Positions 10,492-20,449 of a stretch of 64,000 nucleotides of DNA are shown here, one piece after another. The translations under genes were made by a program, and so were the position numbers. Below the pieces are notes generated by a model, which saw only the letters and a program-made list of their open reading frames with translations, did not search any database and was not told the origin of the DNA. The first letter of the stretch is position 1, and each line of letters starts with the position of its first letter. The DNA comes from Tenrec ecaudatus. Lineage: Eukaryota; Chordata; Mammalia; Afrosoricida; Tenrecidae. The stretch lies in NCBI RefSeq assembly GCF_050624435.1, contig NC_134540.1:106111739-106175738 (forward strand). The letters are read 5' to 3'.

Positions 10492-10686
10492 CAGTGGTTC
10501 TCAACCTTCCTAATGCTGACACCCTTTAATACAGTTCCTCATGTCCTAGTGACTCCAAACCATAACATTATTTTCATTTCTATTACTGCATAACTGTCAT
10601 TTGGCTACTGTTATGAATCGGGCGACCCCTGTAAAAGGGCCGTTCAACCCCCAAAGGGGTTGCAACCCACCAGTTGAGAAACACTG
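10492..10686 (+). mobile_element. SPIN non-autonomous hAT transposon
   Basis: A 195-bp element with terminal inverted repeats (left CAGTGGTTCTCAACCTTCC; right end, complemented, CAGTGTTTCTCAACTGG). It is flanked by a perfect 8-bp duplication CCCTAAGG at 10484-10491 and 10687-10694, the hAT hallmark. Interior words such as CCTTTAATACAGTTCCTCAT and CTACTGTTATGAATCG, and the CCCCTGTAAAAGGG near the right end, match what I know of the SPIN/URR1 group, reported as horizontally transferred among tetrapods including tenrec, murid rodents, bushbaby and bats. It carries no transposase and is an internally deleted copy. Confidence 0.88.
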
Positions 10687-10724
10687 CCCTAAGGAAACAA
10701 CTGGTGTGGCTTGGTCTTCACCCT

Positions 10725-10935
10725 CTACTAAATAAAAAATTACTCCCGGACATGGAGTTGATGCTGACTTACAGCACTCCTATAAAACAGAGGGGAACCT
10801 CCTCTGTGGGTTTCCAAGACAATAACTTTGATGTGAGTATAGAGCCCTATTTCCCCCTGGACAACTGGTAATATTGAACTGCTGCCCTCGTGGCTAGTGG
10901 CTCAACATGTAACCACTAAGCCACTAAGTCACGCT
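10725..10935 (-). repeat. AfroSINE
   Basis: Reverse-complement copy. The complement of the tRNA-like head is at its right edge (AACATGTAACCACTAAGCCA). Moderately diverged. Confidence 0.75.
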
Positions 10936-11234
10936 GTTTTCCTTGGAAGCATCTTTAGACTCTCCTCTACTCTGTATCACGGTACAGCCTAGACTGCCCC
11001 AAGAAAAAGGGTGTGGCTTGGTTCACGCCCTCTGTCTCAGAAAGTCAGGTGTTAATCCCACCCTAATCCTGTCCATTAGTAGGGTAGAGAACACGCTCCT
11101 AAATGGGATTGTAGACACAGTCACAGAGTCCAGAATTATAATACATCCCCAAAGGAGTTATGGCTGAGACTCAATTGACTACAGCTCAATGTAAAATCGT
11201 GAGGAATGTATGCTAGCATTTGGTTCTGTGTGCC
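10936..11234. other. Unassigned sequence
   Basis: Nothing recognised in this short gap between a SINE and a family C LTR. Confidence 0.4.
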
Positions 11235-11749
11235 TGTGGTAGTGACATAATCTGGTGTCAACTTGAGACTATTAAGAGTGAAGAGGTAGAGGTTAGCCTG
11301 TCAATCAGGCCACAGCTTGATGACTTCATTTGGAGGCACTATAGAGATAAATAGTTCGCTGGAGGCAGGATACACATACACTCTCCCTGTGAGACTTTCC
11401 TGTTGACAAGCCACCTGGAGCTATGCTGATAGAGCCAGAGCCCCAGAGCTGCAGGAGCCACATGGAGACCCACGCCAGCACTAAGATGCTTTCACCACCA
11501 CTGGATCCACAAGACTTTCCACCCACTGGCCTGTGATCTTCCTGCATTAAGCTTCATTGCCTGGCTGTGTGAGTCTAAAGAGGAATTTATGGACTAGGAT
11601 CGACATAGGGGATAATATCAGACTTATGGACTTGATCTAGACTGGGCTGGGATGTCTTCTTAATGTACAACTGCTTGATGATATAAAGTGTTTTCTTATA
11701 CCTATGAGTCTCCTTGGATTTGTTTCTCTAGTCTACCTCGAATAACACA
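11235..11749 (+). repeat. Family C solo LTR-like element
   Basis: Begins TGTGGTAGTGACATAATC and ends AATAACACA. GATATAAAGTGTTTTC near the 3' end corresponds to the same place in the other copies. Flanks give no convincing duplication. Confidence 0.7.
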
Positions 11750-11761
11750 GATGTATAATCC

Positions 11762-12045
11762 CAACTCAAGGGGGATAAATAAAAGAAATGTGGGTGAAGG
11801 GATACATTGGACACTGTACAATATGAAATACTAATAATAATCTATAATTTATTAAGGGTTCACAAGGGTGGTCGAGTGGGGGAGGGAAGGAATAAAGAGG
11901 AGCTGATATCAAAGGGCTCAAGTACAAAGAAAATGTTTTTAACATGATGATGGCAACATCTGTACAAATTTGCTTGATAGCATTGATTCATGGATTGCTA
12001 TAATATATGGAAGAGCCCCCAATAAAAGGATTAAAAAGAAAAAAG
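11762..12045 (+). mobile_element. Family B 3' end, diverged copy
   Basis: 5'-truncated. Carries the AATAATCTATAATTTATTAAGG and GAGCTGATATCAAAGGGCT blocks and ends AGAGCCCCCAATAAAAGG followed by A-rich DNA. Confidence 0.75.
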
Positions 12046-12174
12046 GCCCAGAAATTAAAAACTAGGGACCAATTCTACTAACATCTAAAAGAACAAAATA
12101 GCTAGGATATATTTTACCAGAGAACTGAAATGCTTGTGCACTGAACACTGTGAAACTACTAATGGGAATAAATT

Positions 12175-12365
12175 GATACGCGTTGGCTCCTCTGACTCAG
12201 GGGACCCCACGCGTGTAGGATTAGAAGTACCCTCCTGAAGTGTTTGACAGCTGCTTTTTCTGAATCAGACTCTCAGCTCTCTTTCCTGGTGGGCAACGAT
12301 CGCTAAACCTTCACGTGTGAGCTGTCGGCATCATCCAGGGACTCTGTGGATTTCTCAGATCCTCC
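12175..12365 (-). repeat. AfroSINE variant subfamily
   Basis: Differs from most copies here by the CCTCTGACTCAGGGGACCCC part, resembling the variant at 63586-63745. Reverse orientation; boundaries uncertain. Confidence 0.5.
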
Positions 12366-13215
12366 CGTCCCAACCTGACTCATAGCTTACCGGAGCAAAC
12401 AATGACTAACAGCTCATCACTACTTTTCCTGAGGGTCCCCACAAAAAGCACTAAAGCTGTAAGAACATACAGAGCTGTAACCATGTGCTTTGTACAAACA
12501 ATGATAACACATGGGTATCGCGTGGGGTACATCTTTGTCGGATATTGGAGGATGAGAAGGGATAAAAGAAGAAGCAGGCAGATGGCAGAAGAGCTGCCCT
12601 GGCTCCAGAGGGATTCTTACTCAAGGGTGGGCACCCCATCTGGGCAGGGTGGGCTACATAGACAATGCTACACAGGTAGTTCCTCAGTAGGGGAAAGGGC
12701 CCCTAAAACAGCGGTGACCCTAAATATTCTCTTATGTTTAGGAGAATATTTTGCATGTTAAATACACCTGGCTTAGGGAGAGGGAAGAGACAGCAAATAA
12801 GGAGGGTGGGGAAAGGAAGGAGGGAACTCTAGCCATTGGGGTCGACTGGGACACTGTCACTGTCTTGACACGGTCCGCTGTGATGTACAAATAAAAGGGA
12901 AAACAATCATTAAAATTCATACAATTGATTTTTTTATGATTATTACTTTTTTAGACGGGGAAGGGTCACAACCTTGAAAATTCTCTGGATTTCTGACCCA
13001 TCAGACCTAAACCCTGGTCTGAATGTGCACAAAAGGAGGCAAAGTAAAATTGAAAGCGGCTTCAATTATTTTGTGACTCACAAGCTAGTTGTAAACACGC
13101 AAACAAGTACAATAATAAGTAAATTCATTTGGCTCATTGCTTTCATATACAAAAGCATTTCCTTCAACTTCTAAAACTGAGTAAAAAGTAGCATGTCTGG
13201 AAAGCAAATTGGCAA
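12366..13215. other. Unassigned sequence
   Basis: No gene. The end of the 12700-12915 part (TGATGTACAAATAAAAGGG plus A-rich DNA) could be an ancient retroposon tail. Confidence 0.35.
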
Positions 13216-13425
13216 GGGGGCGCCCAGGTGGCATAGTGGTTATGCATTGGGCTGCAAACAGCAAGGTCAGTAGTTTGATACCTCCAGTCACTCCATGGAA
13301 GAAAGAGAAGACTTTCTACTCCCATAAAGAGTTACAGTATTGGAAATCCACAGGGGTAGGTTTACCGTGCCCTACAGATTCGCTGAGTCAGAATCGACTC
13401 GATGGCTAATGAGTTTGTTTATTTG
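13216..13425 (+). repeat. AfroSINE
   Basis: Well-preserved copy with a tRNA-like head GGTGGCATAGTGGTTATGC and B-box-like GTCAGTAGTTTGATACC, body TTTCTACTCCCATAAAGAG, and tail GAGTCAGAATCGACTCGATG. Confidence 0.85.
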
Positions 13426-13723
13426 TTTGAATCAAAGTTCTAAAACTGGTTTCTTAACCTTCAACCACAAAGTTTCCATTTCTCACATTTTTCTACTTGG
13501 AAAATCATGGGAGGCACTCAAATATTTCTGACGGAAAATGTTCACATAGCCCCACTAGAAACCAACTTCAAGGCCGAATGGAAGGATAATGGCTAAAACA
13601 ATGAAATTGCCTATTTACAATGTAATACTATGCAGACATGAAAAAGTAACTTTTAATACTGCATAAGGTCATGTCAGTAGTAGAGAGACATGATATAAAA
13701 TATTGAGTGAAAATGGAAAGTTT
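13426..13723. other. Unassigned sequence
   Basis: Nothing recognised; the target duplication of the next element starts at 13724. Confidence 0.4.
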
Positions 13724-13736
13724 ATAAAACACAATG

Positions 13737-14378
13737 GAAGGGGATGTCCAGTTGCCTACAGATGGGTCCTGGGTCCCCAATCTGTACTCCCCCTCATTCA
13801 CAATGATTTGATTTTTCTCGAGGAGGAGACGAGCCAGTCAGGGTGCAGTGTAGCAATGATGAAACATCCAACTTTCCTCTAGTTCCTAAATGCTCTTTCC
13901 CCCACTATCATGATCCCAATTTTACCATACAAATCTGGCTAGACCAGAGGATGTACACTGGTACAGATAGGAACTGGAAACATGGGGAATCCAGGGCGGA
14001 TGATCCCTCAGGACCAGTGGTGAGAGTGGTGATACTGGGAGGTGGAGGGAGAGTTGAGTGGAAGGGGGGAACCAATAACAAGGAACTAAATATAGCCTCC
14101 TCCCTCGGGGGCGGACAACAGAAAAGTGGATGAAGCGAACCGTCGGACAGTGTAAGATATGACAAAATAATAATTTATAAATTATCAAGGGTTCATGAGG
14201 GAGGAGGAGTGGGGAGGGAGGAGAAAAAAAATGAGGAGCTGATAAGGGCGAAGTAGAATGCAAAGGTTTTGAGAATGATGCTGGCAACAAATGCACAAAT
14301 GTGCTTGACACAATGGATGGAGGCGTGGGTTGTGATATGAGTTGTAGGAGCCCCCAATAAAATTATTTAAAAACAAAA
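13737..14378 (+). mobile_element. Family B copy with 5' inversion
   Basis: Flanked by the 13-bp duplication ATAAAACACAATG (13724-13736 and 14379-14391). The first 83 bp (13737-13819) are inverted relative to the rest: they are the complement of the segment that normally precedes GAGGAGACGAGCCAGTCAGG, which follows at once in forward sense. It ends GAGCCCCCAATAAAATT plus an A-rich tail. Both parts lie inside one duplication, so this is one event with twin priming. Confidence 0.88.
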
Positions 14379-14536
14379 ATAAAACACAATGTAAGCGATC
14401 ATTACAATGTTGAGTTCAGAGGAAAGTATGCAAGGATATGGACTAAATTAACACTCATCATTGCAAGACCTTTGTTTATTCTTTGTAATTTGCACATTTT
14501 TCCAAATGTTCAGTGAAAACATTACTTTTGCATTCA

Positions 14537-14612
14537 GAATATATATATATATATATATATATTCAGAATATATATATATATTCAGAATATATATATATTA
14601 TATATATATAAT
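14537..14612. repeat. (AT)n repeats with ATTCAGAATAT spacers
   Basis: Three AT runs separated by repeated TTCAGAAT words, suggesting expansion of a slightly longer unit. Confidence 0.85.
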
Positions 14613-14641
14613 CAGTTAAAAATTGTTCACTTGATTTTTAT

Positions 14642-15190
14642 TTTTTTTTTTCACAAGAGAAAAGCTTGTAGTTAGTTCAGGGATCGTTTGCTGGCCCTTA
14701 GGAGCGTTTTCGAGTCCAGTCTGTTGGGGCACCACGCCCTGGCCCCAAAGTCCACTTTCAGCATTCCCTGGGGACCTTGCCACTCCATTCCCTTGCTGTT
14801 CCGCTGCACTCCCCCAGTGATTTGCCTCGGTGTGGTGGGATCAGGTCAGGTGCAATTCCCACACTGTGTCTCCGGTGCTGTCCCTGTATCGCCCTTAGTC
14901 ACTGAGGGGCATCATGTCTCATAGTAGGGCCAGCCATGTTGTTCTCTCTGAGGACTGGCTGCTCTACTCAGGAACATTATCATCACGGCCTGGTGGGCCA
15001 GGCTGTGCTCCACTCTCTCCTCCTGCCCCTTCATCTGCTCCCGTGTGCTCTGATCAGATATGTCCATCTCCCGGAGCTGCAGAGTCAATGTTGTCCTTTG
15101 GAACACATTCTTTTCGGGGAAGGGCAGGAATCCACTTAATTTATGGTGCTGGGGCCAGCCTCCCAGACCTCTCCACTGGTTCCCTCCTCT
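14642..15190 (-). mobile_element. Free-standing module E retroposon
   Basis: A complete minus-strand insertion of about 549 bp with a poly-A tail (T run at 14642-14651 on the + strand) and a 14-bp duplication CACTTGATTTTTAT at 14628-14641 and 15191-15204. Its sequence matches the first 0.5 kb of the near-complete family B copy (30479-30985) and stops just after CAAGCTTTTCTCTTGTG, where the other copy continues. It shares an open frame of about 65 codons with that copy: SDQSTREQMKGQEERVEHSL here, SDQSTWKQMKGEEERVEHIL there. No known protein family is recognised. Confidence 0.8.
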
Positions 15191-15204
15191 CACTTGATTT
15201 TTAT

Positions 15205-16289
15205 GATAACATGGAAATTACTCTGTTATCTCTGAGAAGAACATTAGCTCTTCTTCACCGTCAGCTTTATGAAAACAGCTTACCTAAATAAACAAAGACT
15301 GTCCCAAAGCACTTCCTGGTGAGAGCAAACAGCATTTACTAAATTGACTGGGACTAGGAAGGGTTGGTGCTTCTCCAGTCTCTGTGGATCCACTGATGTG
15401 GTGATAATGCACTGGTATTGAGCACAATCTCCCTGGCCATAGGAAGTGAGCATCATTGACTTTTCCAGCTACAGAGCTTCTGTACAGTTACTTTCTATTT
15501 TTCATGTCAATTTATTGGCTAACTAGAATCAAGAGTAAAGTTTTTTAAGCTTCTGGTCCACTCTCCGGCCTTGCTGCTGCTGCTTCTGTCCGATGTCCAG
15601 GCAGCAGGATGCCCCAAGTGGCAGAGGATGCCTCCCCCGTGTTCCTGAAGGGAGGCCTGGTTTTCAGAGGCCACAAGCATACTAAGCTCATGGACCGCGC
15701 CTCTCCTTCGGTAATGACAGACTCTCCGACTGAAAGGGGAAATGAGTTTATGGTTTCATCCTGTCCCCACCGACATGACACAATTCCACTTCATAGCACA
15801 GCTTTCCCTGCTGCCCCGCCAGACCTAAGGGAAAATGAGTTTATCTCTGACGATGGAAGACCAAGATCGAAATCTAGGGAACCAAGACCAGAAATTCTGG
15901 AAATGTAAACCATGAGGCAACGTTGAAATCTTTCTTTCCCTCTGAGGAAGGGCTGCCAAAAGCAATGTGAGATTAGGCAAAAATAGTGCAGGTGGAGGAA
16001 GTAAAGAGACAAAGAGCCAGAAGTGTAAAATACATCCCATGTCTAGACCAGAGATGGTAGAGCTGGGGGCACCAGGACTGGGGGAGGAGGCTGCTCCGAC
16101 CCCACTGAGAGAGGAAAGGTTATCACGCTCAAAGAAGTATCCAAGTGACCCGCGGTCTCCTGACGCAAGGGACAACCTGTTCCTCTGCAGAGTGAAGGTT
16201 CCCCTGAGTTCCAACTCCTGCCTTTCCCCTGTCCTGCAAGAACCCCCTCCAAACAATGGGTTTAAAAAATCCCACCTCCTTCTATAATA
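15205..16289. other. Unassigned sequence
   Basis: Apparently non-repetitive. It holds a 99-codon + strand open frame (15609-15908) ending RPRSKSREPRPEILEM, and long minus-strand frames over the same DNA. I recognise no domain in any of them and do not call a gene. Confidence 0.4.
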
Positions 16290-16490
16290 ACTCACTGCCA
16301 ACAAGTCGAGTCTGCCACATGGCGGCCCTCTAGACAGGGGTAGAACTGCCCCTGTGCGCTTTGGAGGCGAGCTCTGGGCAGGAGTAGAAAGGCCTGTCTT
16401 TCTCCCAGGGAGCGGCTGATGGTTTCAAATTGCTGCCCTTGCGGGTCGCAGCCCAGCACGTAGCTCCTACACCCCCAAGTGAACAGTCCA
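16290..16490 (-). repeat. AfroSINE
   Basis: Reverse copy; CACTGCCAACAAGTCGAGTC at the left is the complement of the 3' tail, and GAGCGGCTGATGGTTTCAAA is in the complement of the head region. Confidence 0.75.
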
Positions 16491-16552
16491 TCATGGCCAC
16501 GAAGTGCCTATGACATATATGAGGTCGCGTGTCAAATCTCTATCAACAGATA

Positions 16553-16555
16553 GAG

Positions 16556-16650
<95 letters not shown>
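16553..16650. repeat. (TC)n(AC)n compound microsatellite
   Basis: About 55 bp of TC followed by 40 bp of AC, a pyrimidine tract running into alternating purine-pyrimidine DNA. Confidence 0.95.
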
Positions 16651-16652
<2 letters not shown>

Positions 16653-16737
16653 TTTTTATGGAACAGTTGATAAATATCATGCCTCACAAATAACTAAAAA
16701 TAAAATCTTACGAAAGAAGAGCGCCACGAGAACTAGA

Positions 16738-17597
16738 TGCCCTCAATAAGAAGATCGCCATTAAGAAAGCTGATGGTGCCCAGCTATCAAAAGATATAGT
16801 GTCTGGGGTCTTAAAGGCTTGAAGTAAACAAGCAGCCATCTAGCTCAGAAGCAACAAAGCCCACATGCAAAAGTACACCAGCCTGTGCGATCACAAGGCA
16901 TCAAGGGATCAGGTATCAAGCATCATCAGAACAAAAAATCTTACCATAGTGAATGAGTGGGGGAGTCCGGAGTGGAGACCCAAAGCCCATTTGTAGGCCA
17001 CTGGACATCCCCTTACAAAATTGTCTTGGGGAGGAGATGAGACAGTCAGGGTGCAATGTAGCAACGATGAAAAATACAGCTTTCCTCTAGTTCCTAAATG
17101 CTTCCTCCCTCCCCGCCCCTTCCACTGTCATGATCCAAATCCTACCTTGCAAGTCTGACTAGACCAGAGGATGTACACTGGTACAGATGGGAACTGGAAA
17201 CACAGGGAATCCAGGACAGATGAACCCCTCAGGACCAGTGGTGTGAGTGGCAATACTGGGAGGGCATAGGGAGGGTGGGTTGGAAAGGGGAAATCTATTT
17301 CAAGGATCTGTATTTGACCTCCTCTCTGGGGACATACAACAGAAAAGTGGGGGAAGGGAGACGTGGGACAGAGCAAGATATGACAAAATAATAATTTATA
17401 TATTATCAAGGGTTCATGAGGGAGGGGGGAGGGGGAGAGAGGGGAAAAATAAGGACCTTATGCCAGGGGCTTGGGTGGAGAGCAAATGTTTTGAGAATGA
17501 TGAGGGCAAAAAATGTACAGATGTGCTTTACACAATTGATGTATGTATGGATTGTGATAAGAGATGTATGAGCCCCTAATAAAATGATTTTTTAAAA
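16738..17597 (+). mobile_element. Family B copy
   Basis: 5'-truncated, starting in the internal tandem unit (GCTGATGGTGCCCAGC, GGGGTCTTAAAGGCTTGAAG) and running to GAGCCCCTAATAAAATGATT and an A-tail at 17597. All later landmarks are present in order. Confidence 0.85.
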
Positions 17598-17750
17598 AAA
17601 CGAGGAGCTGATACCAAGGGCTCAAGTAGAAAGCAAATATTTTAAGAATGATGATGGCAACAAATGCACAAATGTGCTTGATACCTGGATGTATATATCG
17701 ATTGTGATAAGAGTTGTAAGAGCCCCCAATAAAATGATTGGGGGGGAAAG
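17598..17750 (+). mobile_element. Family B 3' end, second short copy
   Basis: Only the last 150 bp of the element (from GAGGAGCTGATACCAAGGGC to CCCCCAATAAAATGATT), placed directly after the A-tail of the previous copy. It probably landed in that tail. Confidence 0.75.
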
Positions 17751-17758
17751 CACAAAAT

Positions 17759-17836
17759 AAAAAGAAGAAGAAGGAGGAGGAGAAGGAGGAGGAGGAGGAG
17801 GAGGAGGAGGAGGAGGAGAGGGAGGGGGAGGGGGAG
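17759..17836. repeat. Homopurine (AAG/AGG)n tract
   Basis: About 77 bp without a pyrimidine on the + strand, grown from the A-rich tail of the preceding family B copy. It explains the poly-leucine frame on the minus strand. Confidence 0.9.
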
Positions 17837-17837
17837 A

Positions 17838-18225
17838 CCGCTGTTGCTGGTGCTCAGTGCCATCAATAGGTTCTAACAGAGCGGAACATTGCCAGACCCT
17901 GCGCCATCTTTACCGTTGCTTCTGTGCTTGAGTCCCTTGTGGAAAGTGCAGTTTCCATCCGTCTCCTTGGGGCCCGTCCTGTTTTTCACGGCCCCTCTAC
18001 TTGACCAAGCATGGTGGCCTTTTCCAGCGACTGCCCTCTCCTGACAGCATGTCCAAAGTGGGTGAAATAAGGTCTCTAAGGAGCACGCTGGCTGTACTTC
18101 TCCCAAGTCAGATGGTTTGTTCAAATTTTAGCAGTCCAAGATGCTTTCAATATTCTTCGCCAGCACAATTCAAATGCATCACTTCTTCTTTGGCCCATTT
18201 CACAAGCACCCGTGGCTGTTGAAAA
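17838..18225 (-). mobile_element. RTE LINE 3' fragment
   Basis: Reverse copy of the RTE ORF C-terminus, with the ACCAAGCATGGTGGCCTTTT and GAGCACGCTGGCTGTACTTC landmarks shared with 5742-6115 and 23325-23700. Confidence 0.65.
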
Positions 18226-19530
18226 TAGGTCTTTCAAGTGCAGCAGAGGTACCTCATGTCACTCGTCTTTTGATCTCTGAACTGCTGCTTCCAGCAGCGT
18301 TGATTGTGGGTCCAGGCAAGGCAGAATCCTTGACATCTTCAACATTTATCACAAGGTTACCTATTGGTCCGATTAAGTAGCTAGGTAACCGGAACTTTGA
18401 AAAAGTGAGCTAGAAAAACTCAAGAAACCCGTAAAAGAAATAAGCCCAATGTACACCAAAATTAAGACAGAAATGTGAAAAGTACAAGAACAGGCACCAA
18501 GGTAAACCCCGCTGGCATCCCCAGCCAGAGCTGCAGGGTATAGCTGAGGCACCCCAGGGAGGACACATGCCCTGGGAGCCACTGTAGGGGGAGCCACTGA
18601 GCAGGTTTCCGTCTGCACCTGTCAGACATCATTGAGCACGCTAACACTGATACTTTCGGTGTTTGAAAGGCAGGCAGTGGTGTTCTCTGACTCTACTGAC
18701 TGTAGAAAGAGAAGAAACTGAAAAAAAGTTTAAATGACTTTGAGCACACCACAGACTGATTTCCATCAGGGAGGTGCGTTGAAGTTTTCACTCAGTGCCG
18801 CGACGTGATAAGTTAAAGTACGTCGTTTTAAGGTGATATTATGGCAATCTAAGAGATGAGTGTCGATGTTTGCCACCGAGGTTATTTCCAAATATACCCC
18901 TTCTATAGAGCAGGGAGAAGATAAATAAAATTAAGTGGCCCAGGAAACTAACAATCAGAACGATTTTAAGATATAATGCAAGAAAGCACTCTGGAAACAA
19001 AAACCATCCTGAACGAGCACACGTATCACCTGGGAAATGTTATCACACTGGTCAGTAGCAAGGCACAGATGTACTGTGATAACGTAAAAGGTCAACCGGA
19101 GTCAGGTTGTTGTTAGAGTAAAATGTAATTCCAGAGCAGTAGCTATAAGTAAGCAATATATAAAAGATGCACAAGGAAATAAAACAAGTCCAAGATTTTA
19201 TTGTGAGTCAAGCAAGCTTTGTTTCAAAATTAAAACACACACACACACCCTTGCCGTTTTGAACAAAGACGAACTTAGGGAACGTCATTGCAAAGGGGAA
19301 ATTGTGGCCATCGGTCCAATGGTAAGGCCCGTGAAACTCCCCATTGAAAGGAGATGTGACAGATGAGATTGTCAGGGGTTTTGTTTGTTTCTTTGTCTTT
19401 GCCTTTAGGAGGTAGAAATAACAGCTGCTTACACTCATGAGGAAAAAGGCCAAACAACGTGGAGACTAGGTGGTTTGCCTCGTTCCTAATAAGTAGATGC
19501 CAACAAACATTCTAAATATCTAAATAAAAT
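18226..19530. other. Unassigned sequence
   Basis: No named repeat or gene found. Short AC run near 19232-19250. Confidence 0.4.
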
Positions 19531-19534
19531 GAAG

Positions 19535-20290
19535 AGTGGTTATGGTTATGCATTGGGCTGCTCACCACAAGTTCAGCTGTTCCAAACCACCAGCTGCTCT
19601 GGGGGAGAAAGTTGAGGCTTTCTACCCTGGGAAGGTCACCGCGTCGGAGACCCCCAGGAGTAGTTCTACCCTGAGAGACAGAATTGCTGAGGTAGTTAGT
19701 TTATTGTGCCAACCTGGCCGATAAACACACGTGGGATTAATTGAAGGGTGGAGAGCCTCGCCTTTCTTGTCTCTTGCTCTTTGATCATGGACCAGTCTGC
19801 CTTGCTTGTTCTGTGCCTCCGTTTGCAAGCTTCACTACCTGTGGGACACCTAACCCATGGACAATGTCGCTGTATTTTGAGGTTCCTTCAAGACCTGCTT
19901 CACCACACCATTGGAATTTACATCTCTTGAGCTGGGCACTGTCGGATCCTGTCATCTGGCTGACTGTTGGTGACCTGCCTTGCTGTTTGCTGCCTGTGCC
20001 CGGGTAGCCTGAATTGCTCTACAGAGGACTCCCCAGCGGCCCTCAAGACTTGAAGGCCTGCCAGTGTCTCACAACTGTCTCATGGGAGTGAGTTGCACTG
20101 AGCCATTTGTACTGCTTTATAATTTAATTAACTGTTTATTTCTTATGTTATCTATCTATCTGTCTGTATAAATATATATATATATATTAAATTATTAGCA
20201 TTCTGGTTTTGTTTCTCTAGAGAACCCTGTCTAACACAGTCGCTGTGAGTCGGAATGGGCTTGAGGGCAGACTATGGAGTTTGATGTTGG
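19535..20290 (+). repeat. AfroSINE split by a family C LTR
   Basis: The head and body are at 19535-19687 (TGGTTATGCATTGGGCTGC, CACCAGCTGCTCTGGGGG). The tail resumes at 20239 with GTCGCTGTGAGTCGGAATGG. The intervening 551 bp are the family C element. Confidence 0.8.
19688..20238 (+). repeat. Family C solo LTR-like element inside an AfroSINE
   Basis: Begins TGAGGTAGTTAGTTTATTGTG, ends TCTAACACA. The flanks ATTGC and GTCGC look like a decayed 5-bp duplication of the SINE's GTCGC. It contains a TATC/TGTC plus (TA)n tract at about 20150-20192. The middle differs strongly from the 4573 type, so this is a distinct subfamily. Confidence 0.7.
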
Positions 20291-20319
20291 GAAGGGCTGC
20301 ACCAGAGGATCCAACTCAC

Positions 20320-20440
20320 CCCCCACAGCCCAGGAGAAGGGGCATGGCGACCCACTGCCATAAAGATTCCAGCCGGACTAACCCGTGGGGCAGTGCCGCC
20401 TGCTGGACGGTCGCTGTGAGCTGGAAGGACTAGAACCACA
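20320..20440 (+). repeat. AfroSINE 3' fragment
   Basis: Body and tail only (AAAGATTCCAGCC, GGTCGCTGTGAGCTGGAAGG), diverged. Confidence 0.5.
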
Positions 20441-20449
20441 GTTACTGTG

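Noticed and set aside
13216-13290. tRNA gene
   Set aside because: The A- and B-box-like words are the tRNA-derived head of an AfroSINE; the same heads recur across the window and no cloverleaf with intact acceptor stem is apparent.
15609-15908. 99-codon frame with basic C-terminus as a small gene
   Set aside because: ATG context is acceptable but there is no domain, no second copy and no splice signals; equally long frames overlap on the other strand.
17642-17866. Poly-leucine frame
   Set aside because: Antisense translation of the homopurine (AGG)n tract.
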